The translations under genes and the position numbers were made by a program. Positions 43,270 to 54,552 of a stretch of DNA of 64,000 nucleotides are shown here, one piece after another; the first letter of the stretch is position 1, and each line of letters starts with the position of its first letter. The stretch spans positions 260,581,042 through 260,645,041 of the forward strand of contig NC_084795.1 of assembly GCF_963169125.1 (NCBI RefSeq). Direction: 5' to 3'. This DNA is from Humulus lupulus (taxonomy: Eukaryota; Streptophyta; Magnoliopsida; Rosales; Cannabaceae). Below the pieces are notes generated by a model, which saw only the letters and a list, made by a program, of their open reading frames with translations, was not told the origin of the DNA and searched no databases.

Positions 43270-44886
43270 ACTTTTTTTTCCTTTAAATATCCCCACTTTA
43301 CACTCTCTTCTTTACACATACAAAAATCACTCTAAAAAACCCTTCATCTTCTCTCTTGGCCGAAACTCCCAAGGATCCCTTCTTCTTGCCGATTTCACAA
43401 GCTTCAAGGGGGAGCTCTTCATCTTCAAGCATCCTCCAAGCAAACCCAAAGTGCTCCAACCTTGAGTAAGTCTTCTTCTCCATGCCTCTTAGATTGCTAT
43501 ATTTTTTTTTAGAAATTCTAAAAAAAAAAAAGCCATGGCCGAATATGCAAGTATGCCTTGAATGTTCTTGAAGTTCTTGAAAATGTTTTGTACAATGTGT
43601 TTGCTTGTTGCTTTGATGAGGTTTGTGGCATGGGTAACCCGAATTCACCCCTAATATCATAGGAATTTCTAGATAATTTGGCTATTTTGACATGAATGTG
43701 AATATGGGTTTTGAGGGTTTTGATAGTGTAATGGGTTTCTAAGAACATGAAGGAAAACCTTTCATTTTTATGCTTTGATCTTGTTTTTTGTTTGTGTGGA
43801 TGATGGAATGTGTTTAGACTAGGGATTTTTAGGGCTTTGCCCATTTGGTTCGGATTTGGGGTAGGCAAAGTATGCCACTAGGGACCATTTTTTACATAGT
43901 TTTTTGCCCAGAAATTCTGGGCATACGTGTGGTCCGATTGGACCACACTTTGTCCTCCTCGTGAGCCCACGTTCGGTCGGGGATGATGAACTATGGCTTA
44001 AGCTTGAGGCGTGCATCCCTTCTGAACAAGGCGAGACAATAACTTCCGATCGGGCCTCGAAAATTTTCAGACAAGTGTGTGGTCCGATCGGACCACACGT
44101 TCCTTCTTTTGTTTTTAAGTGCTCAACTCCCTTTAGACATCCATGCCCGATCGGACAGCCAATTTCGAACCTCCTTAGTCACCCATGCCCGATCGGACAG
44201 AGAGTGTTGCTGCTGGCTAGGAGTTTCAGAGGCGCAAGGCACACTAGACAGACACTTGGACCGTGGGTGCGAACCTTCTCCTCGGGCGTGCTACGTCCGA
44301 TCGGACGTTTGGGGACTTTACGTTGGGCTCGTATGGTGGTAAGGCAAGACGTGTCCTGGCCAAATTGTGTCCGATCGGACCAATTCTATTTTGCTCTGGG
44401 GCTCGCGTGGATACATGGTTCCTTGACCCCATTAGCTCTGAACGCTCCTTTGGTTATGAGTATCCAACCCATTTTGGCATTCGATCGACTGAAATATGCT
44501 AAGTTATCCTCTAGAGTAAGCACACGGTCCGATCGGACCGTCTTCAATTTTCCTTGGTCCAAAAATGTGGTTCGACTGAACCGTACCTAATTCCTTAGGC
44601 CTTGGCCTCTTTCCTTCCAAATGCATAGCCAACCTCTTGTGTTACTTACACGCATAAGGAACTTAGCATTATAGGAAAATCCCAAAAATGCCTCCTTCTA
44701 TAAACTTTAATAAGTTCAACACTTTAAGTACTTTTTAGGCACTTTTGAGCATTAATATTATTTTTTCCATATGCGTTACATTTTTATAACTTAGACAAAA
44801 TTTCCCAAGTATAAAAATAATTCTTATTTTTGATGAATTTTTTCTGTATGGTTACTCACCTCCCCATTTTCTATTCATTTTTGTAG
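43270..44886 (+). promoter_or_regulatory. Antisense promoter and leader intron of element 2
   Basis: Plus-strand TTTAAATATCCCC near 43281 is followed by a C/T-rich stretch (CACTCTCTTCTTTACACATA), a leader exon and a likely donor GAGTAAGTC near 43463. A TTTTTGTAG acceptor immediately precedes the antisense ATG at 44887. The intervening 1.4 kb acts as a leader intron in this model. It contains six more CCGATCGG palindromes (about 44085, 44150, 44190, 44288, 44370, 44527). The short ORFs on both strands here are not conserved. Confidence 0.55.
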
Positions 44887-47313
44887 ATGAATCGCTCCGA
44901 CTATAGGGGAGGTGACAATCATACGGACTCCGAATCATCCGCCCCGCAAACAATCGAAACTCCCTTAAATAGCGATTCCTCACTGGACTCGTCTACTGGT
45001 TGCACCCCAGAAGACCGTCTTCGCCGTTTCAAGCAGATCCTCCCTCGCTCAGCCTTATATCTTCTCCACGAGGAACAGTTCCTTCGACAAGCTTCTCAGT
45101 CGACGATGAGGGTGAAGCAATCTAACAGGCTCCCTCAGGAACACGATTCGCAGGTTGCCCGCAGAGCAGTACAGAAGGTGGTAAAGCGCAATCAAACCCG
45201 CATTACCACATCTTCAAGAAAGCCTTTTCAGAAATTTGCCACCACGATCCAGGATTTGGCTGTCCAGAAGCCACGTGATGAGGGAGAAGAAGAACCCTCC
45301 TGGTTCATTGCCGAAGCGTCAAAACTTAATCCCACGCTATTCCAGAAACACATTGAAGCTTTAGGCTTGAGCGGGGCAAACGTGACGTGTCCGAGCTCGC
45401 ATCAAAGAGCCAATAGGCCCGGTGGAAGGTACTGCGCCTAGTCCAGGCACCATGTGCATGCTGGAGCAACACTCCCGCTGCACATCTATTTCCAGTCTGT
45501 AGCAGACTACTTCAACGTCTCCCCATTCCAGATCGCACCGAATGGGATCCAGGCACTCTCGGCGTTGTACATCCTTTACTTCCTGAATGGTTGGGACGAG
45601 CCCACCCCTCACGAGGTGCATTACCTGTTTGATCTTAGGACCAATCCTTCCCACAACAACTCAGGCTTCTTCCATTTTTATCATAGGCAGAGGGGGACTA
45701 CATATCTCAACGGTATTTCTCATAAATCGAATCCCGGGAAGTATCATAAAGAATACTTCCTTACACTGGACATTGAGGCCAACAATTTGGCCTTTACACG
45801 CTTGGGTCCATTCGAGCGACCTTTGCCTACTAAAGGGATGTTCAAGTGGGCCCAGAAGTTGGCTGACATGAGTCTTAAAGAGAAGGATGTGAAAAGACTG
45901 GTCACCTTGGACTTCCTTCAAATGGTGGGCCTGGTGCCGTGCGAGCAAGATTTGGCGGTGGAAAGTACCACTAGGGAGGACGACACTACCGACCAGTCCA
46001 ACGCGGGGACGGAGCCAGTGACTGATCAACTTTCTCCTAGACCTTCTCCGCTTTCTCGTAGACCTGGCGACTTAGTCATTAGAGAACCCGATCCTCAGCG
46101 CAGATCTACTATTCCCGCTCAGCCTGGGAAAGGAAAAGCTATCCAGGTTAATGGGGAACTTAGCTCATCCTCGGACGACGAGGATGAGTTCCTTGATCAG
46201 ATCCTCAACGCAGGTAACACATGTCTAGTGAAAATAGGAATATTTTTGATAATCGATAATTAGAGAGTAACAAAATTGTAGCATACACTTGTACACGTTT
46301 CATTATGTTTATATCTCTAACAACCTTGTTTTTTCACCCTCTGCAGATTCAGACATGTTCAGAGAGTGCGTTGCTTCAAAGAGGAAAACTGGTGATGGAA
46401 GTGGCTCTATGTCTCCACAGAAGATTCAGAAGGTAGCACCGCCCAGTCAAGGGAGGCAAACTGAGGGACCGACTACACTTCCGCCATTGACTCCCTCTTC
46501 CCTTCCTCCTTCTGCGAGCCTAACTCCTACTCACCAGGGTAGTTCGAGCGAGCTCTTTCGTGCTGTTAGCGACCTGGGCAAGGGACTTCTTGAGGATATT
46601 GGCCATGATGCATCGACGCTTCAAAGCCTAGACTCCTACCCTCGACTTAGTGTCGAAGTTGTCTTGAAGAGAGGACTCGCTCAATTGATGAAGGTAAGCA
46701 TTTTTTCTTGAGACAATTTGTTATTAGTATTTTTACTTGCAATAACCTTTTGTCTTCCATGCAGTCACTTGTCACCATTGGTCATGCTGAGCTCCGAGCC
46801 GTAGACTACAAGGAGTTGATCAAGGTGCAGAACGATCAACTGGTGGAGGCCAAATCCAAGCTGGAGCAAGCAGAGAGAACTGTAGCTGAACGGGACGAGT
46901 CTCTCAAAAAGCTTTCTGACGAGAACCAGAAGCAGGCTCAAAACAATGCTTCCTTGACAACTCAATTGGAGAAGCAATCCCTCGAGATTAAAGAGTTAGT
47001 TCGAGACAATGAGAGGCTAATCAGCGAGAACGAAGAGCTGAAGCAAGAAAAGGAGCTTGACTTGATTCGCTTTGAGGAGGCCAGTTTTGACTGCTTTTAT
47101 AAGGTCTGGAAGCTGAACAAGCCTCTTAATCTTGATTGTTTCTCCAAGGAGGCTCAGGCAGAAGAGCTAGCCAGATGTGAAGCAAGGGCCGCTGAAGAAG
47201 CTGCCAATCCTCCTGCACTCACCCCCGCCTGCTCTGCTTTATCATTCCGAGCGAGAGGAGCAGCTGATGCAGAGGAGGGAGTCGATCAACCCCCTAGAGG
47301 AACCCGCCAGTGA
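44887..47313 (+). pseudogene. Element 2 antisense extra ORF (Transposase_28-like), one stop
   Basis: Three exons with GT-AG introns and consistent phases: 44887-46213, 46347-46693 and 46765-47313, totalling 741 codons. The only lesion is TAG at 45439-45441, where element 1 has Trp (TGG). The N-terminal 170 residues are low-complexity and basic. The Transposase_28-like domain follows (ATLPLHIYFQSVADYF, FQIAPNGIQALSALYILYFL, PTPHEVHYLFDL). Then come a Ser/Pro-rich linker, an acidic SSSSDDEDEF patch and a long coiled coil (46790-47070). The protein is encoded antisense to the retroelement RNA. No membrane segment. Function unknown. Conservation of domain order and intron positions with element 1 indicates an old, maintained gene. 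Confidence 0.82.
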
Positions 47314-48248
47314 CTCCCTCTCGTAGTTCATCATAGTTTACTTTACTTTGTATTTTGTTGCTCGAACTAGTGAGCTATTTTGACATTTAGCACTTTAATC
47401 TTTCTTTGTTGACAACTTTAAACTTTTAAGTTTTTATTGTACATAGCAAAGTTCTTAGATGCCTTTAGTTTCACATGAGTATTTAGTTTTTTTAACTTAG
47501 AAATTTTTTACCATTTCATAAGTCCATACTAAATATACTTCCTCATGCTTTTATTGCTCTAACTTTTTATGAGCATAACTTTTTTATTACACGAATATCC
47601 GTTTCTAACTTAAAATTTGAAAAATTCTAAGTTACTTAAGCTTTGTAAAACAAGTTAGCTTAATGGCTTTTTTTTAGAATTCCAAGCTTACAAGTCAGCC
47701 CAAACAAATATATTTCTCGTGTTCTTATTGCCTGTGTTGACATACATATCAGTATACCCTATGTGCCCCCCAAGTGATTGAGGGTTGATAAATCCTTGAT
47801 CACTTGCTACTTGATCGAATTTGTTCGAGTAGTTACTACTCGTGAAACACATAAAATATACGAAGATATCTCAGTAGTTGACCACTACAAAAATATTATT
47901 TAAACGTTGGTCCTTCATATCACGATATCGACCAGTTGAACACTGTCCGGTATATATTTACACTTAGTTTTTAGAAGACCTGTTTTGTTTAAATTATTAT
48001 GACAGTTGAACACTGCCAAGCAAATATAATCAACACATATGCAAAATAGTAGCAAGATGCAACCACGCTGCGCGTGGTCCCTTTTATTACTCATAATAAA
48101 AAATGACAAAACGTGTCTAACAACGAGTTCCACACAAAATAACATTGTTCAAAATAGTGTGACTGGGTAGCAAATAACCAGTTCACAAACAAAAACTTAA
48201 ATAACAAGTTAAGCACTTGATACAAAGTCACTACTCTGCAAGCAGTAT
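47314..48248. other. Element 2 spacer between converging pol and antisense ORF
   Basis: About 930 bp, AT-rich, with no conserved ORF. The antisense ORF ends at 47313 and pol ends at 48249 on the other strand. A GTGCCCCCCAAGTGATTGAG box near 47765 is also found in part in element 1's spacer. The 76-codon minus-strand ORF at 47915-48145 has no counterpart in element 1. Confidence 0.55.
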
Positions 48249-51200
48249 TTATTGATAATATTTTCTCAAGTGCTCGCCATTCCAGTAGTTTCTGATCAGC
48301 TCCCCATTCAACCGAGCAAGCTTGTAAGTGCCAGGCGGTAAGACTTGTTCAATTTGATACGGTCCTTCCCAGTTCGGTCCTAGCACACCAGCTGCTGGGT
48401 CTCTAACAAACACCTTCCTTAGGACCAAATCTCCGACCTGGAACTTTCGATCTCGCACTCTGGAATTGAAGTAGCGTGCCACTTTTTGCTGATGAGCTGC
48501 TACTTTGAGGCTTGCCTCCTCTCTCCTCTCTTCGAGGAAGTCCAATGATTCTGCCAACAACTGATGGTTCTCCTCTTGGTTGTAAACGATCCTTCTATGA
48601 GAGGGTGGATCTATCTCTACAGGTAACATGGCTTCATACCCATATGCTAAAGAGAATGGGGTATGGCCAGTTGCCGTCCGAGCGGTAGTCCTATATGACC
48701 AAAGGACCTCTGGTAACTCATCTGCCCAAGCACCCTTAGCTTGCTCCAGGCGCTTCTTTAAAGTGTCCTTCAATGTTTTGTTCACCGCTTCAACCTGCCC
48801 ATTGGCTTGAGGATGGGCAACCGAGGAGAAACTTTTGGTGATGCCATGTCGAGTGCAAAAATCGGTAAATATGTCGCTATCAAACTGGGTGCCATTGTCA
48901 GACACTATCTTCTTAGGTAGACCATAGCGACATATTATGTTTTTTACAACAAAATCCAACACCTTTTTCGATGTAATCGTGGCTAATGGCTCGGCTTCAG
49001 TCCATTTAGTAAAATAATCTACCGCGACCACTACAAACTGCACTCCTCCTTTTCCTTTGGGTAACTTTCCGATCAGATCAATGCCCCACACTGCAAAAGG
49101 CCACGGACTTTGCATTTGCTTCAAAAGATTTGGGGGTGCTCTGGGCACTTTAGAAAATCTTTGGCATTTGTCACACCTTTTCACATATTCCATAGAGTCC
49201 TCATTCATAGTAGGCCAGAAAAATCCTTGCCTCAAGATCTTTTTAGATAGACTCTGCCCCCCAGCATGATCTCCACAAAACCCCTCATGCACCTCGGCTA
49301 ATAAGTTCTTTGACTGGTCGGGAGTTATGCACCTGAGTAGAGGTAAGGAGTATCCTCTCCTATATAACACTCCATCCACCATGGTGTATCTAGCAGCTTG
49401 CCTCATAACTTTCCTTGCTTCATTACGACCATCTGGGAGTGTCCCTTGCTCAAGGTAAGCAATGATGGGAGTCATCCAGGTGTCGACTATCGTAATCGGC
49501 ATGGCCTCTTGTCTATCAATGCTTGGCTCTGGCAAGTACTCTACTGGAACTATATTCAGTGTATCGGCATCTTTTGCACTTGCAAGCTTTGCTAGAGCAT
49601 CGACATTGGAATTCTGCTCCCTTGGTACTAATTTGATGGTATACTCCTCGAACTGGGCTAGAAAATCTTTGGTTTTGTTTAAGTATGCCACCATGCGTAG
49701 GCCCCTTGCCTGGTACTCCCCTAATACTTGATAAACCACCAATTGGGAATCACTGTTTATCTCCACCGACCGGGCACGTACATCTCTGGCCAGTCGCAAG
49801 CCTACTAAGAGGGCCTCATACTCCGCTTCGTTATTAGAAGCATTAAATCCGAATCTTAGTGCACAATGAATTCGGTGCTTCTCTGGTGTGACTAGTATAA
49901 TCCCAGCTTCTGAATGGTGCTCGTTCGACGATCCATCAACGAAAAGTTGCCAAGCAGGAATTTCTTCTTTTAATCCAGTAATACTCTCCTGCTGGTCAGG
50001 GACCTCAACGATTCCGGTACACTCAGCGATGAAATCTGCCAAGGCTTGACCTTTAATAGCAGTCCTTGGTTGGTACTTGATTTCAAACTGGCCTAGCTCG
50101 ACCGCCCATTTAAGTAGCCGACCAGACGACTCTGGCTTTTGTAAAACTTGGCAAAGAGGCTGGTCAGTGAGGACCTTGATGGGGTGTGCTTGGAAATACG
50201 GCCTCAACTTTCGTGACGCAAGTACCAAGCAGTAAGCCAACTTCTTAATCATGGGGTATCGGGACTCCGCTCCTACCAAACGCTTGCTAACGTAATACAC
50301 TGGGTGCTGCACCTTATCCTCCTCGCGTACTAAGGTAACACTAACAGCGTGTTCCGTGACTGCTAGATACATAAATAGGTCCTCTCCATCAACTGGCTTA
50401 GAAAGAATAGGAGGTTGAGCTAAATGCTCCTTTATCGCCTGGAAAGCTTGTTCACACTCTGCGGTCCACTCGAACTTCTTGCCTCCTTTAAGCAGGTTAA
50501 AAAACGGGACGCACTTGTCCGTTGATTTTGAGACGAACCTGCTTAGAGCCGCAATCCGCCCAGTCAAGCTTTGCACATCCTTTATTCTTGTGGGAGATTT
50601 CATCTCCATGAGAGCCTTGATCTTCTCAGGGTTTGCCTCTATCCCTCGGGAGTTAACAATAAACCCGAGGAATTTCCCGGAACCTACTCCAAACGAACAC
50701 TTAAGGGGGTTTAACTTCATGTTATACCTCCTTAAGATTGCAAAGCACTCCTCTAAGTCTCCCACGTGCCCTCCAGCTTCCTTCGACTTCACTAGCATAT
50801 CATCTACGTATACCTCCATGCTCTTGCCGATTAAGTCACGAAACATACCATTCACCAAGCGCTGATAGGTAGCTCCTGCATTCTTTAATCCGAAGGGCAT
50901 CACTCTATAGCAATACAGCCCTATATCCGTTCGGAAGCTGGTATGCTCTTCATCAGGAGGATGCATGCTGATTTGGTTGTATCCCGAATATGCGTCCATG
51001 AAGGACAAGGTCTCGTGACCAGAGGTTGCATCCACCAACTGGTCTATTCTCGGTAAAGGAAAACAATCCTTCGGGCACGCTTTGTTTAGATCAGTAAAAT
51101 CTACACAAGTCCTCCACTTTCCATTGGGTTTAGGCACCAAGATTGGGTTTGAAACCCAAGCTGGGTAGTATGCCTCTCTAATAAACCCGTTCTCCTTCAA

Positions 51201-51545
51201 TCGCTCTACCTCCTCCTTAAGAGCCTTTGCTCGATCCTTGTCAAGCAACCTCCTCTTCTGCTGTACCGCTGGATATCTTTCATCCACGTTGAGCACGTGG
51301 CTGATCATAGTTGGTGAGATACCCACCATATCCTTGTGAGACCAGGCGAAGACATCTTGATTCCTTCGCAAGAACTCTATCAGCTGTACTCTTACTTCAG
51401 CTTTCAACTTCTTTCCAATTTTTACCCCTCTTGTTGGGCCATTCTCATCTATAGGGACCTCCTCTAACTCCTCGGACAGTCCCACATCACTCTCATAATC
51501 CCCAAAGCGAGGATCAATATCTCTTCCCTCGCTTTGGGCAACGCC
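48249..51545 (-). CDS. Element 2 pol: RT, RNase H, archaeal-type RNase H, integrase
   Basis: Open from the TAG at 51546-51548 to 48249; the first ATG, at 51485, gives 1078 residues. Numbered from that Met: reverse transcriptase about 85-260 with YVDDM at 226-230, RNase H about 340-490, and a second, archaeal-type RNase H about 512-640 (D517, E555, D579, D629). The integrase zinc domain is at H733/H740/C771/C774, and its core is D803 (GIDLIG), D863 (SDNGTQFDS) and E899 (VEAVNK). A chromodomain is absent; the C-terminus is the GPY-type segment GPNWEGPYQI. All key residues are present. It copies RNA to DNA and integrates it. No own start is expected, because it is probably made as a gag-pol fusion. 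Confidence 0.93.
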   Translation of the reverse strand, partial: GVAQSEGRDIDPRFGDYESDVGLSEELEEVPIDENGPTRGVKIGKKLKAEVRVQLIEFLRRNQDVFAWSHKDMVGISPTMISHVLNVDERYPAVQQKRRLLDKDRAKALKEEVERLKENGFIREAYYPAWVSNPILVPKPNGKWRTCVDFTDLNKACPKDCFPLPRIDQLVDATSGHETLSFMDAYSGYNQISMHPPDEEHTSFRTDIGLYCYRVMPFGLKNAGATYQRLVNGMFRDLIGKSMEVYVDDMLVKSKEAGGHVGDLEECFAILRRYNMKLNPLKCSFGVGSGKFLGFIVNSRGIEANPEKIKALMEMKSPTRIKDVQSLTGRIAALSRFVSKSTDKCVPFFNLLKGGKKFEWTAECEQAFQAIKEHLAQPPILSKPVDGEDLFMYLAVTEHAVSVTLVREEDKVQHPVYYVSKRLVGAESRYPMIKKLAYCLVLASRKLRPYFQAHPIKVLTDQPLCQVLQKPESSGRLLKWAVELGQFEIKYQPRTAIKGQALADFIAECTGIVEVPDQQESITGLKEEIPAWQLFVDGSSNEHHSEAGIILVTPEKHRIHCALRFGFNASNNEAEYEALLVGLRLARDVRARSVEINSDSQLVVYQVLGEYQARGLRMVAYLNKTKDFLAQFEEYTIKLVPREQNSNVDALAKLASAKDADTLNIVPVEYLPEPSIDRQEAMPITIVDTWMTPIIAYLEQGTLPDGRNEARKVMRQAARYTMVDGVLYRRGYSLPLLRCITPDQSKNLLAEVHEGFCGDHAGGQSLSKKILRQGFFWPTMNEDSMEYVKRCDKCQRFSKVPRAPPNLLKQMQSPWPFAVWGIDLIGKLPKGKGGVQFVVVAVDYFTKWTEAEPLATITSKKVLDFVVKNIICRYGLPKKIVSDNGTQFDSDIFTDFCTRHGITKSFSSVAHPQANGQVEAVNKTLKDTLKKRLEQAKGAWADELPEVLWSYRTTARTATGHTPFSLAYGYEAMLPVEIDPPSHRRIVYNQEENHQLLAESLDFLEERREEASLKVAAHQQKVARYFNSRVRDRKFQVGDLVLRKVFVRDPAAGVLGPNWEGPYQIEQVLPPGTYKLARLNGELIRNYWNGEHLRKYYQ

Positions 51546-54497
51546 CTATTTGGTGACTTCATCACCTGATGGGGTCTTCTGCTCTTTCAAACTAGGAGTG
51601 CTCTCTTGGCCACACTCCTCCAACACTTCTTCATCGTTCACTACTACAAGATTATGGTCTACATCCATCTCATCCACTTCCTCTCATTCAACGCATACAA
51701 TCATGTTGTTCTCCTTGGCACCTTTCTTTTCCTTAGCTATGGAGGCATTATAACATTCTCTAGCTTCCCTTTGGTCTCCTTGGACGCAGCCTATGCCAGC
51801 GCTGGTCGGGAACTTCATAGAGAGGTGCCAAATTGAAACTACCGCATGCAAGTTGGTGAGTAGTGGTTGACCTATAACCACATTGTAGGCAGACGGGCAG
51901 TCAACAATCAAAAACTCAGTCATCACGGTTTCATGCTTGGGAGCTTCCCCCGTGGTGACTGGTAACTTTATTGTCCCAGCTGGTGACAGTCCCTCTCCAG
52001 TAAACCCATAAATGACGTGAGAGCATGGCTTCAAGTCATTGATGGATAGCTTCATTTTTTCGAAAGAGGACTTATAAATAATGTTTACGGAGCTTCCCGT
52101 ATCAACCAGACATCTTTTCACCTTCATATTAGCTATTTGAACTGTCACAAAAAGAGGGTCATTGTGAGGATACCTCACGTGTTTTGCATCCTCCTCAGTG
52201 AAAGTGAGGGACTCACTTTCATACCTTGGGTTCTTTGATGGTCTCTCCTCCACCGTCATAACCTCGGAAGTGGATGCCGCCCCCAACTCATGACGAAGGG
52301 TGCGAGCATACCTCTCCATTGCCCTATTGCTATCCCCAGCAAGATGTGGTCCTCCACATATTGTATCTAGTGTGAAGTCCACAGGTTCAGGTTGCAAAGG
52401 TGGGGACTGTTGCCGCTTGAACCCAGGATTATTGCTGCTTCCGTCTCCCTGGGTCTTCTCTGCCTTATACTTTTTTAGTTTCCCCGACCGGAGGAGAAAC
52501 TCTATCTCATCTTTAAGGTGATTACACTCGTTCATGTCGTGACCATAGTCTCCATGGAAACGACAGAACTTGTTCTTATCCCTCTTACTCATTTCCTTCT
52601 TGATTGGTGGGGGTCTCCGGTAAGGGACCTCCTGATGGCTGGCTAGATAGATCTCCGCTCGGGTTGCCGAAAGAGTGGTGTAGTTGGTGAATCGAGGTTC
52701 ATACTTCGTAGGCTTGTCATTGGATCCTGACTTAGCTTTTTTCTCATTGCGGCGGTCAGACCCGTTATTCCCACGTTTCTTACTACCGCCTTGATCATTT
52801 CCGCTATCCTTCGGAGTTTCATCTGATCCACTTGGGTTGTTTAACCCGTTCTCTCCTTTCTCAATGGCATCATCTAACTTCATGTACTTATCTGCCCGGT
52901 CCAAAAACTGTTGTAAAGTTGAAATTGGATGGCGGTGAATGCTGTCCCACAAAGGACTTCGATAAATAATACCCGAGGAGATTGCAACCATCTTCCCTTC
53001 ATCTCCAACCGCGGTAGCCCGATTGGCTTCTCTCATAAACCTTTGAATGTAGTTCTTGAGAGACTCATCCTTACCCTGCCTAATATCCACCAAGTGGTTG
53101 GCATAAACAGGAGGGGTTCGGGCAGTACTGAACTGCCTGTAGAACTCCTTCCTAAAGCTCTCCCAAGAGGTGATGGAGTCGGGTTTGAACTTCCAGTACC
53201 ACTCCTGGGTAGTGTCTGACAAGGTGGTGGGGAAGACTCTGCAGCGGTAGTCATCACTCACCCCAAGCAGCTCCATCTGATCTTCGAACTTTCCAACGTG
53301 TCTCACCGGGTCTGCCTTTTCTGTATAAACTGGCAATACCGGCGCTTTGTATTTCCTTGGTGGTTGGGCTGCTCTTATTCTAGCACAAAAAGGGCTACCA
53401 CTTCTGTGGTCTACCGGATCAATAACTGGTTGTTTTGACAAACTTTGTACTGCCGCCGTCAAAGCATCAAGCTGGGCTTGGATGGCTAGGACCACTGCTG
53501 GGGATGCACCTTCGGGACCGCTTGGTCGGGCACTCCTATCTGGCGTATCCACGTCGAGTATTTCTACTCGACTGGTAGGACGGATTGGCTCCTGCCCTTC
53601 GACCGGAACGGTCCTCCTTCTGTCATCAATGATGTCCCTTAGGTCCTTCTGAGTAGTGTTCTTTCCCAACCGGTCGAACACCGTACTCCGAGTCTTCTCG
53701 GAGGGTCTACTAGGTGGAGCGTGCTCCTTGCCATTACGCTGGTTGGGATGCCGTGGCGGCTTCCCCGTTTGAGCTGGTTGATCATCTCCTCCTCGTCAAT
53801 TATTATTCTTCTCCTTCGACTGGTTGGTGTGGTGACTGTCAGCTTCATCACACCCATGTCCATCTTTGAAGTGGGAAGTATCCTTGCCACGAGGAGCTTT
53901 GTTGTGTCCCTGCTCAGAAGGTGTTTTCTTGCTGCCAGACTTATGACTCCTTGACCTAGAAGTCTCTGATCTGTGGCTCCTTGAGGGGGTCTTAGAATTC
54001 CCCCTTTGGGTAGAGGCAGTGCGCGATCATACTCCCTCTTCCTCATGACTAGGTGGGTTACCACCATTCCTACCTGGCCTATCAATTTTCTTATGACCAG
54101 CCTCTGTGGTCCTTGCCTCTGGGGTGGGTGTCACCCCAGGCACAGCTTGAGCGTTGGCTCGGGTTAATTGCGTAGCTGCCTCCAGAGCAAGTGCAGCTTC
54201 GCGATGTCGCCTGTCGGCTTCCTCTTGCTGTCGATGGATCTCCTCGCTCCTAGCGTCCATCTCTCGTCTCTGCTTGGCCATTTCCTCAGCAAAGGCCTCC
54301 TGCCTAGCATTGAACTGAGCTAGCTCCTCCTGGAATGTGCTCATAGTCTCCTGGAGCTCCTCAACTTCTGGAACTGCATCTTCGAGCACAACTCTAGGCT
54401 CATTCTCACGATCTTGAATGCTGGGACCCTCCGATCTAGCATGCTCCCTGGAGGTGCTTACCCTCTTGGAGGCCGCGGTGGTGTTCTTAGGCGCCAT
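51546..54497 (-). pseudogene. Element 2 gag-protease with in-frame stops
   Basis: One frame from ATG 54497 to TAG 51546-51548. It has TGA at 54027-54029, another TGA near 53798 and TGA at 51684-51686, so the longest open piece is 51684-53681 (665 codons). The N-terminus is a coiled coil rich in Glu/Arg/Gln (54200-54360). An Arg/Ser-rich segment follows, then the retrotransposon gag domain (about 52860-53330), a Lys/Asn/Ser-rich basic region, a zinc knuckle (CRFHGDYGHDMNEC, about 52525-52570) and the protease with an intact VDTGSS (52089-52106). The two N-terminal TGA codons may derive from CGA. The last TAG is shared with element 1 and may be read through. Confidence 0.85.
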
Positions 54498-54530
54498 AAT
54501 GCTTTAGGGACTGTCTGTCTTCTCTTCAGG

Positions 54531-54552
54531 CTCTCAATGAAAGCACCAAAAT
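54531..54552 (-). other. Primer-binding site of element 2
   Basis: On the minus strand TTT then TGGTGCTTTCATTGAGAG follows the 5' LTR directly. The 18-base core is identical to element 1. Confidence 0.75.
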
